Made by a program: the position numbers and the translations under genes | Notes under the pieces: model-generated | What the model saw: the letters and a program-made list of their open reading frames with translations, nothing else | What the model was told of the DNA's origin: nothing | The model's database searches: none | Part shown: one piece after another, positions 16,223-24,720 of the stretch | Layout of the letters: each line of letters opens with the position of its first letter | Numbering within the stretch: the stretch's first letter is position 1 | Assembly: GCF_008704715.1 (NCBI RefSeq) | Contig: NZ_CP023689.1 | Coordinates: forward strand, 6,262,001-6,326,000 | Direction: 5' to 3' | DNA from: Streptomyces chartreusis | Lineage (GTDB): Bacteria > Actinomycetota > Actinomycetes > Streptomycetales > Streptomycetaceae | Length of the DNA: 64,000 bases

Positions 16223-17058
16223 GCACCGGCGATCTCTCCCGCTTCTCCATCAACCAGATGACCGTCAAGCAACTGTCCATGCCCGAACTGGTCGAGGAAT
16301 GCGGCCGCCTGGGCATCGGCAACGTCGGCCTGTGGCGCGAACCCGTGCAGTCGTACGGCCTGGAGGCGACGGCCAAGCTGGTCCGCGACGCGGGCCTGAC
16401 GGTCACCACCCTGTGCCGCGGCGGTTTCCTCACGGCGATCGAGCCGGGCGAACGGGCGAAGGCGCTGGACGACAACCGGCTGGCCGTCGACGAGGCGGCC
16501 GCGCTGGGCACCGACGTCCTGGTGCTGGTCTCCGGCGGACTGCCCGCCGGGTCCAGGGACCTGCGCGGGGCGCGGGAGCGGATCGCCGACGCGCTCGGCG
16601 AACTCGGCCCGTACGCCGAGGAGCGGGGCGTGAAACTGGCCATCGAGCCGCTGCACCCGATGTACGCCGCCGACCGCTGTGTGGTGTCGACCCTGACCCA
16701 GGCCCTCGACCTCGCGGAACGCTTCCCGGCCCACCAGGTCGGCGTCACGGTGGACACGTACCACATCTGGTGGGACGACACGGCTCCGGCGCAGATCGCG
16801 CGGGCGGGCGCGGGCGGCCGTATCCACACCTTCCAGCTCGCCGACTGGACGACCCCGCTCCCCGAGGGCGTGCTCAACGGACGCGGGCAGATCGGCGACG
16901 GCGCGATCGACATGCGGGAGTGGAAGGGGTACGTCGAGGCGGCCGGATACGACGGCACCATCGAGGTCGAGCTCTTCAACGACGGGCTGTGGGCCCGGGA
17001 CGGCCGGGAGGTGCTGGCGGAGACGGCCCGGCGTTTCGTGGAGCACGTGATCCGCTGA
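16219..17058 (+). CDS. sugar phosphate isomerase/epimerase (IolE/hydroxypyruvate isomerase-like)
   Basis: A 279-residue xylose isomerase-like TIM barrel. Metal-binding and active-site strands are visible: VKLAIEPLHPMYAADR (Glu), VGVTVDTYHIWWDD (Asp/His), GGRIHTFQLADWTTP (His), GRGQIGDGAID and GTIEVELFND (Glu). It would interconvert ketose/aldose or epimeric forms of the operon's substrate. GTG 16219 overlaps the DUF993 stop (GTGA). It ends 115 bp before a long palindromic terminator shared with the convergent ribose operon. Confidence 0.85.
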   Translation: MSTGDLSRFSINQMTVKQLSMPELVEECGRLGIGNVGLWREPVQSYGLEATAKLVRDAGLTVTTLCRGGFLTAIEPGERAKALDDNRLAVDEAAALGTDVLVLVSGGLPAGSRDLRGARERIADALGELGPYAEERGVKLAIEPLHPMYAADRCVVSTLTQALDLAERFPAHQVGVTVDTYHIWWDDTAPAQIARAGAGGRIHTFQLADWTTPLPEGVLNGRGQIGDGAIDMREWKGYVEAAGYDGTIEVELFNDGLWARDGREVLAETARRFVEHVIR

Positions 17059-17173
17059 AAAAATCTGCGGCACCCGTACAACCCTCCCCCCACCTCGCCG
17101 GTCGTACTTGGCATCAGGACTCTTGGAGGGGGATCTGGGGGGATCGCGGGGGTTCTGACAGGAGGGGAAAACC

Positions 17174-17205
17174 CGAGGGGCTCGGTCTGCAGACCGAGCC
17201 CCTCG
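17174..17205. terminator. bidirectional terminator between sugar and ribose operons
   Basis: A perfect 32-bp inverted repeat with 16-bp arms (CGAGGGGCTCGGTCTG and its complement), sitting between two convergent operons. There is no U-tract, as is common in Streptomyces. The position suits termination in both directions. Confidence 0.8.
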
Positions 17206-17263
17206 AAACGTTTCCGGGCCGCCGGGAAGCCGTGGTGTCGCAAGACCGCCGGGGACGGTGGTC

Positions 17264-17653
17264 TCAGAAGAAGACGCCGCAGCGCAGCAGCACATTCGCG
17301 TACGGCCGTGCCTCGCCGGTGCGGACGATCAGCCGCGCCCCCGCCGACAGCTCCTTGAGCCGCTCGTGCGGGACCAGCTCCAGCTCGGGAAACTCGCCCT
17401 CCAGCAGCGTGGCCGCCGCGGGGTTGGCGTCCCGGACCTCCTTCGCGGCCGTCGCGCCCTCCACCACCAGCTCGGCCAGCAGCCCGTCCAGCACCTCGGC
17501 GAACGACGGCACCCCGGCCCGGAAGGCCAGGTCCACGACCCGGGGACCGTCGGGTATCGGCATGCCCGCGTCGCAGACCAGGACACCGTCGCCGTGGCCC
17601 AGCTCGGCGAGCGCGCCGGCGAGATGGCGGTTCAGGATTCCGGCGCGCTTCAC
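17264..17653 (-). CDS. rbsD: D-ribose pyranase RbsD
   Basis: A 129-residue ribose pyranase, which speeds conversion of beta-pyranose to the furanose form used by ribokinase. Family landmarks: GILNRHLAGALAELGHGDGVLVCDAGMPIP near the N-terminus (catalytic His and Asp) and RTGEARPYANVLLRCGVFF at the C-terminus. Length matches the family. GTG 17653 overlaps the rbsK stop by 4 bp (GTGA). It is the last gene of the ribose operon, before the shared terminator. In many bacteria rbsD is first, so its position at the end is a local variation. Confidence 0.93.
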   Translation of the reverse strand: MKRAGILNRHLAGALAELGHGDGVLVCDAGMPIPDGPRVVDLAFRAGVPSFAEVLDGLLAELVVEGATAAKEVRDANPAAATLLEGEFPELELVPHERLKELSAGARLIVRTGEARPYANVLLRCGVFF

Positions 17654-18552
17654 AGGGCGTCGACCTCCGCCGCCGTCGGGAAGGACACCTGCGCGCCCTG
17701 CCGGGTCACGGCCACCGCACCGACCCGGGCCGCGTACGCCGCCGCCTCCGGGAGGGACGCGCCCGTGCCGAGCCGCCAGGCCAGCGCCGCCGTGAACGCG
17801 TCGCCCGCGCCCGTCGTGTCCACCGCGTCCACCTTGACGGCCGGGATCCGGGCGACGCCCTGCGCGGAGGCCACCAGCGCGCCCTCGGCGCCGAGCGTCA
17901 CGACCACCGAACGGGGGCCCTTGGCCAGCAGTATTCGCGCCCAGTCCTCGGGGGTGTCGCCCACCGCGGAGTCGCCGAGGATCACCTTCGCCTCGTGCTC
18001 GTTCACGATCAGCGGGTCACAGGCCGCGAGCACCTCGGTGGGCAGCGGGCGCGGCGGGGACGGGTTCAGGACGAACCGGCTGCCCTCCGCGAGGCTGCGG
18101 ACCACCTCCACGACCGTCTCCAGCGGGATCTCCAGCTGCGCCGACACCACCCGCGACGCCTGGAAGAGGCTCGCGGCGGCGTGGACGTCGCCCGGGGTGA
18201 GCCGGCCGTTCGCGCCCGGCGACACCACGATGCTGTTGTCCCCGGACGGGTCCACCGTGATCAGTGCGACGCCGGTCGGCGCGCCGCCGACGAGGACGCC
18301 GACCGTGTCGACGCCGGACTCCCGCTGCGAGTCGAGCAGCAGCCGGCCGTGCGCGTCGTCGCCGACGCGGGCCAGCAGGGCCGTGCGGGCGCCGAGCCGG
18401 GCGGCCGCCACCGCCTGGTTCGCACCCTTGCCGCCCGGGTGGACGGCCAGATCGGAGCCGAGCACGGTCTCGCCGGCACCAGGCCGGCGCTCGACGCCGA
18501 TCACCAGGTCGGCGTTGGCCGACCCTACGACCAGAAGGTCGTAGTCGTACAT
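17650..18552 (-). CDS. rbsK: ribokinase RbsK
   Basis: A 300-residue PfkB-family kinase that phosphorylates D-ribose at O5 with ATP. Signature 1 is HPGGKGANQAVAAARLGA (about residues 38-55) and signature 2 is VDTTGAGDAFTAALAWRL, with catalytic Asp in GAGD near residue 250. The N-terminus YDYDLLVVGSANADLV is typical. AGGGGAG lies before ATG 18552. It is 122 bp downstream of rbsCB, the only sizeable gap inside the operon; that gap contains short direct repeats (GTTCGCCGTTCGCC and GCCGATGTC) but no clear terminator. Confidence 0.93.
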   Translation of the reverse strand: MYDYDLLVVGSANADLVIGVERRPGAGETVLGSDLAVHPGGKGANQAVAAARLGARTALLARVGDDAHGRLLLDSQRESGVDTVGVLVGGAPTGVALITVDPSGDNSIVVSPGANGRLTPGDVHAAASLFQASRVVSAQLEIPLETVVEVVRSLAEGSRFVLNPSPPRPLPTEVLAACDPLIVNEHEAKVILGDSAVGDTPEDWARILLAKGPRSVVVTLGAEGALVASAQGVARIPAVKVDAVDTTGAGDAFTAALAWRLGTGASLPEAAAYAARVGAVAVTRQGAQVSFPTAAEVDAL

Positions 18553-18674
18553 GAGATCGCTCCCCTGATAGTCCCCGTGATGACGTGCGGCGGGCGGCCG
18601 CCGCCAGGTCCATGCTCCTGCAACGACCGCCCGTCCGTTCGCCGTTCGCCGATGTCGGCGGATACCGGCCGATG

Positions 18675-20627
18675 TCAGCCGCTGAAGCCCGCCACGTTCT
18701 CCTTCGTGACCACCTTCACCGGCACCTTCACCGTCTGCCGGACCTTCTCGCCGTCGAGCGCCTTGAGGGCGTTGTCCACGGCGATCCTGCCGAGCTGGGT
18801 CGGCTGCTGGGCGACGGACGCGTACAGCGATCCGCCCTCCACCGCCTTCAGGCCGTCCGGCGTGCCGTCGAAGCCGACCACCGAGACCGACTTGCCGGCC
18901 TTGGAGCCCAGCGCCTTGATCGCGCCGAGCGCCATCTCGTCGTTGGCGGCGATGACGCCCCGCACGTCCGGGTGCGCCTGGAGCAGGTTCGACATCACGT
19001 CGAGGCCCTTGGTGCGGTCGAAGTCGGCGGGCTGCTGGGCGACGACCTGGATGCCGGGGAAGGCCTTGAGGCCGTTCTCGAAGCCCTGGGCGCGCTCGCG
19101 GGCAGCGGACGTGCCGGCCTGGCCCTGGAGGATCACGATCTTGCCCTTGCCGCCGAGCTTCTCGGCGATCGACTTGGCCGCGAGCTCACCGCCGGCGACG
19201 TTGTCGGAGGCGACGAGGGCGTCCGTCTTCGCGTCGTTGACCCCGCGGTCGACGGCGATCACCGGGATGTCCGCCTTGTCGGCGGCCTTCACGGAGTTGC
19301 TCGCCGCGTCCGAGTCCACCGGGTTGACGATGATCGCGCCGACGCCGGAACTGGTGAAGTTCTGGAGCTGGTTGGCCTGCTGCGAGGCGTCGTTCTGGGC
19401 GTCGGTGACGGTCAGGTCCACGCCCTGCTTCTTCGCCTCGGCCATGGCGCCGGCCCGGATCTGCACGAAGAAGGGGTTGTTGAGGGTCGACAGGGACAGG
19501 CCCATCTTCCGGTCGGCCGACGTGGAGGAGCCGTTGTGCAGGAAGGAGGTCGCGCCGACGATCGCCACGGTGACGACCGCCGCGAGCGCGTACGTCCCGG
19601 CCTGCTTGCCCTTGCCGCCCGGAGAAGCACCGGCCGCCGACGGGGTCGCGCCGGCCTTGCGGCGCAGCGTGTCGAAGAGCACCGCCAGCGCGATCACGAC
19701 GCCGATGACGACCTGCTGCCAGAAGGCGGAGACGTTCAGCAGGTTCAGGCCGTTGCGCAGCACCGCGAGGATCAGCGCGCCGATCAGGGTGCCGGACGCC
19801 TTGCCGGTGCCGCCCGCGAGCGAGGCGCCGCCGATGACGACCGCGGCGATCGCGTCCAGCTCGTAGCCGTCGGCGGCCTGGGGCTGCGCGGAGGACAGCC
19901 GCGAGGCCAGCACGATGCCGGCGACGGCGGCGAACACGCCGGACAGGGCGTAGATGGCGAGCTTCTGCTTCTTCACCCGCAGGCCGGACAGGCGCGCGGC
20001 CTCCTCGTTGCCGCCGATCGCGTACATCGAGCGGCCGATGTAGGTGCGGCCGAGCACGAAGGCGGCGATCAGGCCCATCACGATCATCACGAGGACCGGC
20101 ACGGGCAGCCAGCCGCCGAGCGTGTCGCCGAGGTGCGAGACGGAGTCCGGGAAGGGGATCGGGGAGCCCTCGGAGATCACCAGCGACAGACCGCGGGCCA
20201 CCGAGAGCATGGCGAGCGTCGCGATGAACGGCGGGAGCTTGCCGTACGCGATGAGGAAGCCGTTGACGAGTCCGGCCGCGATGCCGGTCGCGACGGCCAG
20301 CAGCACCGCTATGAAGACCGGTACGCCGTGCGAGGTCGCGGTCCAGGCGAGGACGGTGGCCGACAGGGCCGCCACCGAGCCGACCGACAGGTCGATGCCC
20401 GCCGAGACGATGACGAAGGTGACGCCGAAGGCGAGGACGGCGGTCACGGCCGCCTGGACGCCGACGTTGAGCAGGTTGTCGGTGGTCAGGAAGTCGCCGG
20501 ACAGCGCCGACATGGCGATGACGAGGACGATCAGCGCGGTGAGCGCGCCGTTCTCCAGCAGCAGGCGGCGCAGTCCGCCCGTGGCGCCACCGGCGCCCGG
20601 TGTCCTCTTGAGCGTGTCAGTGGCCAC
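18675..20627 (-). CDS. rbsCB: fused ribose ABC permease and substrate-binding protein (RbsC-RbsB)
   Basis: A 650-residue fusion. Residues 1-325 are an RbsC-type permease (VSAGIDLSVGSVAALSA; the EAA-like loop YAIGGNEEAARLSGLRV). Residues 326-352 are an Ala/Gly/Lys linker and 353-371 a single hydrophobic helix (AGTYALAAVVTVAIVGATSF). Residues 372-650 are an RbsB-type sugar-binding protein (LSLSTLNNPFFVQI, IVNPVDSDAASNSV, VIAANDEMALGAIKAL, SVVGFDGTPDGLKAV). The helix sits where RbsB's signal peptide would be, so it probably carries the receptor across the membrane and keeps it tethered. GTG 20627 follows AAGGAGG and overlaps rbsA by 11 bp. Confidence 0.92.
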   Translation of the reverse strand: MATDTLKRTPGAGGATGGLRRLLLENGALTALIVLVIAMSALSGDFLTTDNLLNVGVQAAVTAVLAFGVTFVIVSAGIDLSVGSVAALSATVLAWTATSHGVPVFIAVLLAVATGIAAGLVNGFLIAYGKLPPFIATLAMLSVARGLSLVISEGSPIPFPDSVSHLGDTLGGWLPVPVLVMIVMGLIAAFVLGRTYIGRSMYAIGGNEEAARLSGLRVKKQKLAIYALSGVFAAVAGIVLASRLSSAQPQAADGYELDAIAAVVIGGASLAGGTGKASGTLIGALILAVLRNGLNLLNVSAFWQQVVIGVVIALAVLFDTLRRKAGATPSAAGASPGGKGKQAGTYALAAVVTVAIVGATSFLHNGSSTSADRKMGLSLSTLNNPFFVQIRAGAMAEAKKQGVDLTVTDAQNDASQQANQLQNFTSSGVGAIIVNPVDSDAASNSVKAADKADIPVIAVDRGVNDAKTDALVASDNVAGGELAAKSIAEKLGGKGKIVILQGQAGTSAARERAQGFENGLKAFPGIQVVAQQPADFDRTKGLDVMSNLLQAHPDVRGVIAANDEMALGAIKALGSKAGKSVSVVGFDGTPDGLKAVEGGSLYASVAQQPTQLGRIAVDNALKALDGEKVRQTVKVPVKVVTKENVAGFSG

Positions 20628-22149
20628 GAGCGGCCTCCTTGCCGGTCTTGAAGTCGTTGGTGGGGTTGCTGACGGCGAGTGCCATCACGGAGTCCTGGGT
20701 CGCCTCGTCGGCGGAGAGCTCGCCCGCGATCCGGCCCTGGGCCATCACCAGCACGCGGTCGCTCATGCCGAGCACCTCCGGCAGATCGCTGGAGATCATC
20801 AGTACGGCCGCGCCGGCGGCGGTGAGTTCATTGATCAGCTGGTAGATCTCGACCTTGGCGCCGACGTCGATGCCGCGCGTCGGCTCGTCGAGGATCAGCA
20901 CCTTGGTGTTCGCGAGCAGCCACTTGCCGATGACGACCTTCTGCTGGTTGCCGCCGGACAGGGTGCGCACATGCTGGCCGAGCCCGGCCATCCGCACGCC
21001 CAGCTGCCCCGCGATCCGCGCGGCCGCCTCCCGCTGGCCCCTGAGGTCGACGAGCCCCGCGCGCGTGGCGGCCCGCATCGTCACCAGGCCGAGGTTCTCC
21101 TCCACGGACTGGTCGAGCACCAGGCCCTGGCCCTTGCGGTCCTCCGGGATCAGTCCGATGCCGGCCGCCATGGCGGCGACCACGTCGTGCCCCTTCAGGG
21201 CCGTACCGGCGACCTTGACGGCGCCCTTGTCGTACGGGTCCGCCCCGAACACCGCGCGCACCACCTCGGTGCGTCCGGCGCCGACGAGTCCGGCGATGCC
21301 GACGACCTCACCGGCGTGCACCTCGAAGCCGACGTCGTGGAAGACGCCGTCGCGGGTCAGGCCCTCGACCGTGAGCAACGCGGAGCCCTTGTCGGCCCGT
21401 TCGCGCGGGTACTGCTGCGCGATCGAGCGGCCCACCATCAGCCGGACGAGCTCGTCCTCCGGCGTGGCGGCGGGTACCTGCCCGACGCTCTTCCCGTCCC
21501 GGATGACCGTGACCCGGTCGCCCAGGGCGGCGATCTCCTCCAGGTGATGGGTGATGAAGACGATCCCGACGCCGTCCTCGCGCAGCTTGCGCACGATCCG
21601 GAAGAGCTTGTCCACCTCCTCGGAGGTGAGCACGGCGGTCGGCTCGTCCATGATCAGCACGCGCGCGTCCAGGCTGAGCGCCTTGGCGATCTCGACCATC
21701 TGCAGGCGCGCGATGCCGAGTTCACGCACACGCGCGCGTGGCGACACCTGGACACCGACCCGCTTCAGCAGGACCTCGGCGTCCGCCTCCATCCGCTTCC
21801 GGTCGATCATCCCGTAGCGGCGCGGCTGGCGGCCCAGGAAGATGTTCTCGGCGACCGTGAGGTCGGGCACCAGGTTGAACTCCTGGTAGATGGTGGCGAT
21901 CCCGAGGCGCTCGGAGTCCTGCGCACCGTGGATGCGCGTCTCCTCGCCGCCGACCAGGATCCGCCCGGCGTCGGGCGTGTAGGCACCGGACAGCATCTTG
22001 ATGAGGGTGCTCTTGCCGGCGCCGTTCTCACCGAGGAGGACGTGCACCTCCCCGCGGCGCAGATCGAAGTCGACGCCGTCCAGCGCGACCACGCCCGGGA
22101 AGGTCTTCCGGATGCCCTCGATGCGCAGCAACTCGTCCTGGTTGCTCAC
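20617..22149 (-). CDS. rbsA: ribose ABC transporter ATPase RbsA
   Basis: A 510-residue tandem ATPase energising ribose import. The first domain has Walker A LLGENGAGKSTLIKML (about residues 37-52) and Walker B ARVLIMDEPTAVL. The second domain has a degenerate P-loop (GLVGAGRTEVVRAVFG), signature LSGGNQQKVVIGKWL and Walker B KVLILDEPTRGIDV. This one-good, one-degenerate layout is normal for RbsA/MglA. GTG 22149 follows AAAGGAG and overlaps the lacI-type regulator stop (GTGA). The stop overlaps the rbsCB start by 11 bp. Confidence 0.94.
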   Translation of the reverse strand: MSNQDELLRIEGIRKTFPGVVALDGVDFDLRRGEVHVLLGENGAGKSTLIKMLSGAYTPDAGRILVGGEETRIHGAQDSERLGIATIYQEFNLVPDLTVAENIFLGRQPRRYGMIDRKRMEADAEVLLKRVGVQVSPRARVRELGIARLQMVEIAKALSLDARVLIMDEPTAVLTSEEVDKLFRIVRKLREDGVGIVFITHHLEEIAALGDRVTVIRDGKSVGQVPAATPEDELVRLMVGRSIAQQYPRERADKGSALLTVEGLTRDGVFHDVGFEVHAGEVVGIAGLVGAGRTEVVRAVFGADPYDKGAVKVAGTALKGHDVVAAMAAGIGLIPEDRKGQGLVLDQSVEENLGLVTMRAATRAGLVDLRGQREAAARIAGQLGVRMAGLGQHVRTLSGGNQQKVVIGKWLLANTKVLILDEPTRGIDVGAKVEIYQLINELTAAGAAVLMISSDLPEVLGMSDRVLVMAQGRIAGELSADEATQDSVMALAVSNPTNDFKTGKEAARGH

Positions 22150-23165
22150 GACGTGCTCCTTTGCACTGAAGTGGGGTTCGCTCCGCAGGAGCGGCGTACG
22201 ACGAGACGGGCGGGCAGGGTGACGGACTCGCCGGGCCGTCCCTCGATGCGGTCCACCAGGGCCCGTACGGCGGCCCGGCCCAGCTCGCCCGTCGGCTGGG
22301 CGACCGCGGTGATCGGCGGATCGGTGTGCACGAACCAGCGGATGTCGTCGAACGCCGCGAGCGCGATGTCGTCCGGGATGCGCAGCCCACGCGCGCGTAC
22401 GGCGTCCAGGGCGCCGAGCGCCATCAGGTTGTCGGCCGCGAAGACGACCTCGGGCGGCTCGGGCAGGTCGAGGAAGCCCTCGGTGACCCGCCGGCCGCTC
22501 TCGGCCTGGAAGTCGCCCTGCCCTATGTAGACGTCGGGGAGTTCGAGGCCGTACGCGGCGAGCGCCTCCCGGAACGCCTCGACCCGCTCACGCCCGGTCG
22601 TGGTCGCCGCCGGGCCCGCGATGATCGCGAGCCGCCGGTGCCCGAGCCCGTGCAGATGAGCCACCAGGTCCTGCACGGCGGTCCGCCCGTCGGCCCGTAC
22701 GACCGGCACGTCCAGGCCCGGGATCCACCGGTCCACGAACACCATCGGCGTCCCCGCGCGGACCGCGTCCAGCATCAGCGGGGAGCCGCCGTCGGTGGGG
22801 GAGACGAGGAGGCCGTCGATGCGGCGGTCCAGCAGATTCCGTACGTGATGGTCCTGGAGGTCCGGACGCTCGTCGGCGTTGCCGATGATGACGCTGTAGC
22901 CGAGGGCGCGGGCCTCCTCCTCGACGGAGCGGGCCAGTTCGGTGAAGTACGGGTTCATCACGTCGCTGATGACCAGACCGAGGGTGTGGGTCTGGTCGGT
23001 GCGCAGAGAGCGGGCGACGGCGTTCGGGCGGTAGCCCAGGCTCTGGACGGCGGCCAGCACGCGTGCGCGTGCCTCGGCACTGACCGACGGATGGTCGTTC
23101 AGGACCCGCGAGACCGTGGCGACGGAAACCCCCGCCTCGGCAGCGACGTCCTTGATGCTCGCCAT
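22146..23165 (-). CDS. rbsR: LacI-family regulator of the ribose operon (RbsR-like)
   Basis: A 339-residue LacI-type repressor. The helix-turn-helix is ASIKDVAAEAGVSVATVSRVLNDHPSVSAEARARVLAAV. The sensor domain carries LGLVISDVMNPYFTEL, GLLVSPTDGG, VVFAADNLMALGALDAVRARG and IALAAFDDIRWF. It is the first gene of the ribose transcript and overlaps rbsA by 4 bp. Two identical operator-like sites in front of it (23193-23206, 23225-23238) point to autorepression of the whole operon, probably relieved by ribose. The symbol is inferred from position. Confidence 0.88.
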   Translation of the reverse strand: MASIKDVAAEAGVSVATVSRVLNDHPSVSAEARARVLAAVQSLGYRPNAVARSLRTDQTHTLGLVISDVMNPYFTELARSVEEEARALGYSVIIGNADERPDLQDHHVRNLLDRRIDGLLVSPTDGGSPLMLDAVRAGTPMVFVDRWIPGLDVPVVRADGRTAVQDLVAHLHGLGHRRLAIIAGPAATTTGRERVEAFREALAAYGLELPDVYIGQGDFQAESGRRVTEGFLDLPEPPEVVFAADNLMALGALDAVRARGLRIPDDIALAAFDDIRWFVHTDPPITAVAQPTGELGRAAVRALVDRIEGRPGESVTLPARLVVRRSCGANPTSVQRSTS

Positions 23166-23192
23166 CGTCGCTCCACCTCCTCGTGGAACTCA

Positions 23193-23206
23193 TGGAATCG
23201 ATTACA
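23193..23206. promoter_or_regulatory. operator box 1 of the ribose operon
   Basis: TGGAATCGATTACA, with an 8-bp perfect core AATCGATT and central CG, is a LacI-family operator form 28 bp upstream of the regulator's ATG. An exact second copy begins 32 bp further upstream. Confidence 0.7.
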
Positions 23207-23224
23207 TCGACCTGCACGAAGGAT

Positions 23225-23238
23225 TGGAATCGATTACA
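23225..23238. promoter_or_regulatory. operator box 2 of the ribose operon
   Basis: This is an exact second copy of TGGAATCGATTACA. Centre-to-centre spacing of 32 bp is three helical turns, so both sites face the same side of the helix, which suits cooperative binding by the RbsR-like protein. Confidence 0.7.
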
Positions 23239-23324
23239 CGGACGAGGGCAAGGGGGTGAAGGGTGGCCGAAACTCAATCGTGACCAGCCGGGTGGCCCGG
23301 GTCGGTCCCGGGCCACCCCTCGGT

Positions 23325-23888
23325 TCATGCGTGCTTGGCGGCCCGCCCCAGGCGGAGGGCGGAGACGAGGAAGAAGATCCCGCCGAGGAAGGCGTAGCCG
23401 GCGAGGGAGCCCAGGGAGGCGTCGTCCTTGCCGGCCTGTGCGAAGAAGGAGGCGCCGGCGAGGGTGGAGATGCCGCCGCTGGCGATCATCGCCCACTGTC
23501 CTCCCAGCCGGCGCCGGGCGGCGCCGACGAGCAGCTGGACGACGCCCGCGGTGACGGCCCAGACGCCCCAGACGCGCAGTACCGCCGGGATCCCGGACGT
23601 GGCGGCGACGGCGAGGCCGACACCGGTGAGGGCGCTGAGCGCGATGTTCAGGTACAGGTGGCGCACCGGACCGTCGTCCGCCTTGGCGGACCGGACGTCG
23701 ACGACGGCGCACGCCACGTCGAACAGGGGGTAGATCACCAGGAGTGCCCCGCTCAGCGGGGTCAGCGAGTCGGCGGTGGCGAACAGCAGGCCCGCCCAGA
23801 CGGCGGCGAACGCGAAGCGCAGGAAGTACAGCTTGCGCAGGGCTGCGGTGACGCCGGTGCCGGGGGATGCGTCGACGAGGGTGTCCAT
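23325..23888 (-). CDS. membrane protein of unknown function, TetR-linked
   Basis: A 187-residue hydrophobic protein with five to six membrane helices, for example LRFAFAAVWAGLLFATA, LSGALLVIYPLFDVACAVVDV, LNIALSALTGVGLAVAA, WGVWAVTAGVVQLLVG, GGISTLAGASFF and GSLAGYAFLGGIFFLVSAL. It resembles DUF308-type membrane proteins in size and helix pattern, but I would not assign a function. ATG 23888 follows GGAAGG. It is divergent from a TetR regulator, with two mirror-image operators in between, so it is the likely regulated target. Confidence 0.75.
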   Translation of the reverse strand: MDTLVDASPGTGVTAALRKLYFLRFAFAAVWAGLLFATADSLTPLSGALLVIYPLFDVACAVVDVRSAKADDGPVRHLYLNIALSALTGVGLAVAATSGIPAVLRVWGVWAVTAGVVQLLVGAARRRLGGQWAMIASGGISTLAGASFFAQAGKDDASLGSLAGYAFLGGIFFLVSALRLGRAAKHA

Positions 23889-23907
23889 GGGGGCCTTCCC
23901 GGGGTGT

Positions 23908-23926
23908 GAGGGAGAACGTTCGGTCT
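23908..23926. promoter_or_regulatory. TetR operator, copy near the membrane-protein gene
   Basis: GAGGGAGAACGTTCGGTCT contains the palindromic core GAACGTTC. It is the exact reverse complement of the site at 23964-23982, and lies 20 bp upstream of the membrane-protein start codon. Confidence 0.7.
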
Positions 23927-23963
23927 CTCTGGGTATCAAAGAGCGCTGCCGTGGCCGCTGTCA

Positions 23964-23982
23964 AGACCGAACGTTCTCCCTC
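23964..23982. promoter_or_regulatory. TetR operator, copy near the TetR gene
   Basis: AGACCGAACGTTCTCCCTC is the exact 19-bp mirror copy of 23908-23926. It lies 24 bp upstream of the TetR start codon. Two matching sites facing divergent genes suggest the TetR protein represses both. Confidence 0.7.
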
Positions 23983-24005
23983 ATGGTTTTGATAGCCTCG
24001 GGAAC

Positions 24006-24596
24006 ATGAGTCGGGGCACAACGAGCCGGAGCACGGCGGGCGGCAGCACATCCGAGGCGCGAGCGAGGCTGCTCGGCACGGCGACGCGGATCTTCTACGC
24101 CGAGGGGATCCATTCCGTCGGCGTCGACCGGATCGTCGCGGAGGCGCAGGTCACCCGGGCGACGCTGTACCGGCACTTCTCGGGCAAGGACGAACTCGTC
24201 CTCGCCTACCTCGACTTGGCCGACAAGGGGATCCGGGCCCAGATCGAGGCCGCGGCTGCGAGCGAGGAGTCCGCGGCCGGCAAGGTCAGGGCCGTCGCCC
24301 GGTCCATCGCCGAGGGCATCCGGTCCCAGGGCTTCCGCGGCTGCGCCTTCCTCAACGCGGCGGCCGAATACCCCGACCCGGCCCACCCCATCCACCAGGC
24401 CGTGCTGGCCCACCGCCGGTGGTTCCTCGAAACCGTCACGGAACTGCTGGCCAGGACAGGCCGCACGCCCGCCGACGCGGCCGGCCGGCACCTCGTCATG
24501 CTCCGGGACGGCGCCATGGCGGCCGGCTGCCTCTCCGACCCCGAACCGGTCTGCGAGACCTTCCTGCAAGGCGTCGACGCGATGCTCGAGTCCTAG
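24006..24596 (+). CDS. TetR-family transcriptional regulator
   Basis: A 196-residue TetR repressor. After a Ser/Thr-rich start, the helix-turn-helix domain spans about residues 17-63 (ARARLLGTATRIFYAEGIHSVGVDRIVAEAQVTRATLYRHFSGKDELVLAYL). The C-terminal ligand domain contains RGCAFLNAAAEYPDPAHPIHQAVLAHRRWF, a form seen in regulators of small-molecule efflux or redox genes. It is divergent from the membrane-protein gene at 23325-23888, with a 19-bp operator on each side. The ligand is unknown. Confidence 0.9.
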   Translation: MSRGTTSRSTAGGSTSEARARLLGTATRIFYAEGIHSVGVDRIVAEAQVTRATLYRHFSGKDELVLAYLDLADKGIRAQIEAAAASEESAAGKVRAVARSIAEGIRSQGFRGCAFLNAAAEYPDPAHPIHQAVLAHRRWFLETVTELLARTGRTPADAAGRHLVMLRDGAMAAGCLSDPEPVCETFLQGVDAMLES

Positions 24597-24720
24597 CCCG
24601 CGCCATCGCCGCCCCCGCCCACTCGTGTCTGTCGCGGGGCACTCCGGGGCGGTCCACACTGAAAGGACGATGGGACCGTCTCTTCAAGGCAAGGTCCGCA
24701 AGGGCCGGAGCGGAGGAGCC

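Noticed and set aside
17205..17214. Palindrome GAAACGTTTC as a LacI-type operator
   Set aside because: It lies between two convergent operon ends, directly at the terminator hairpin, far from any promoter.
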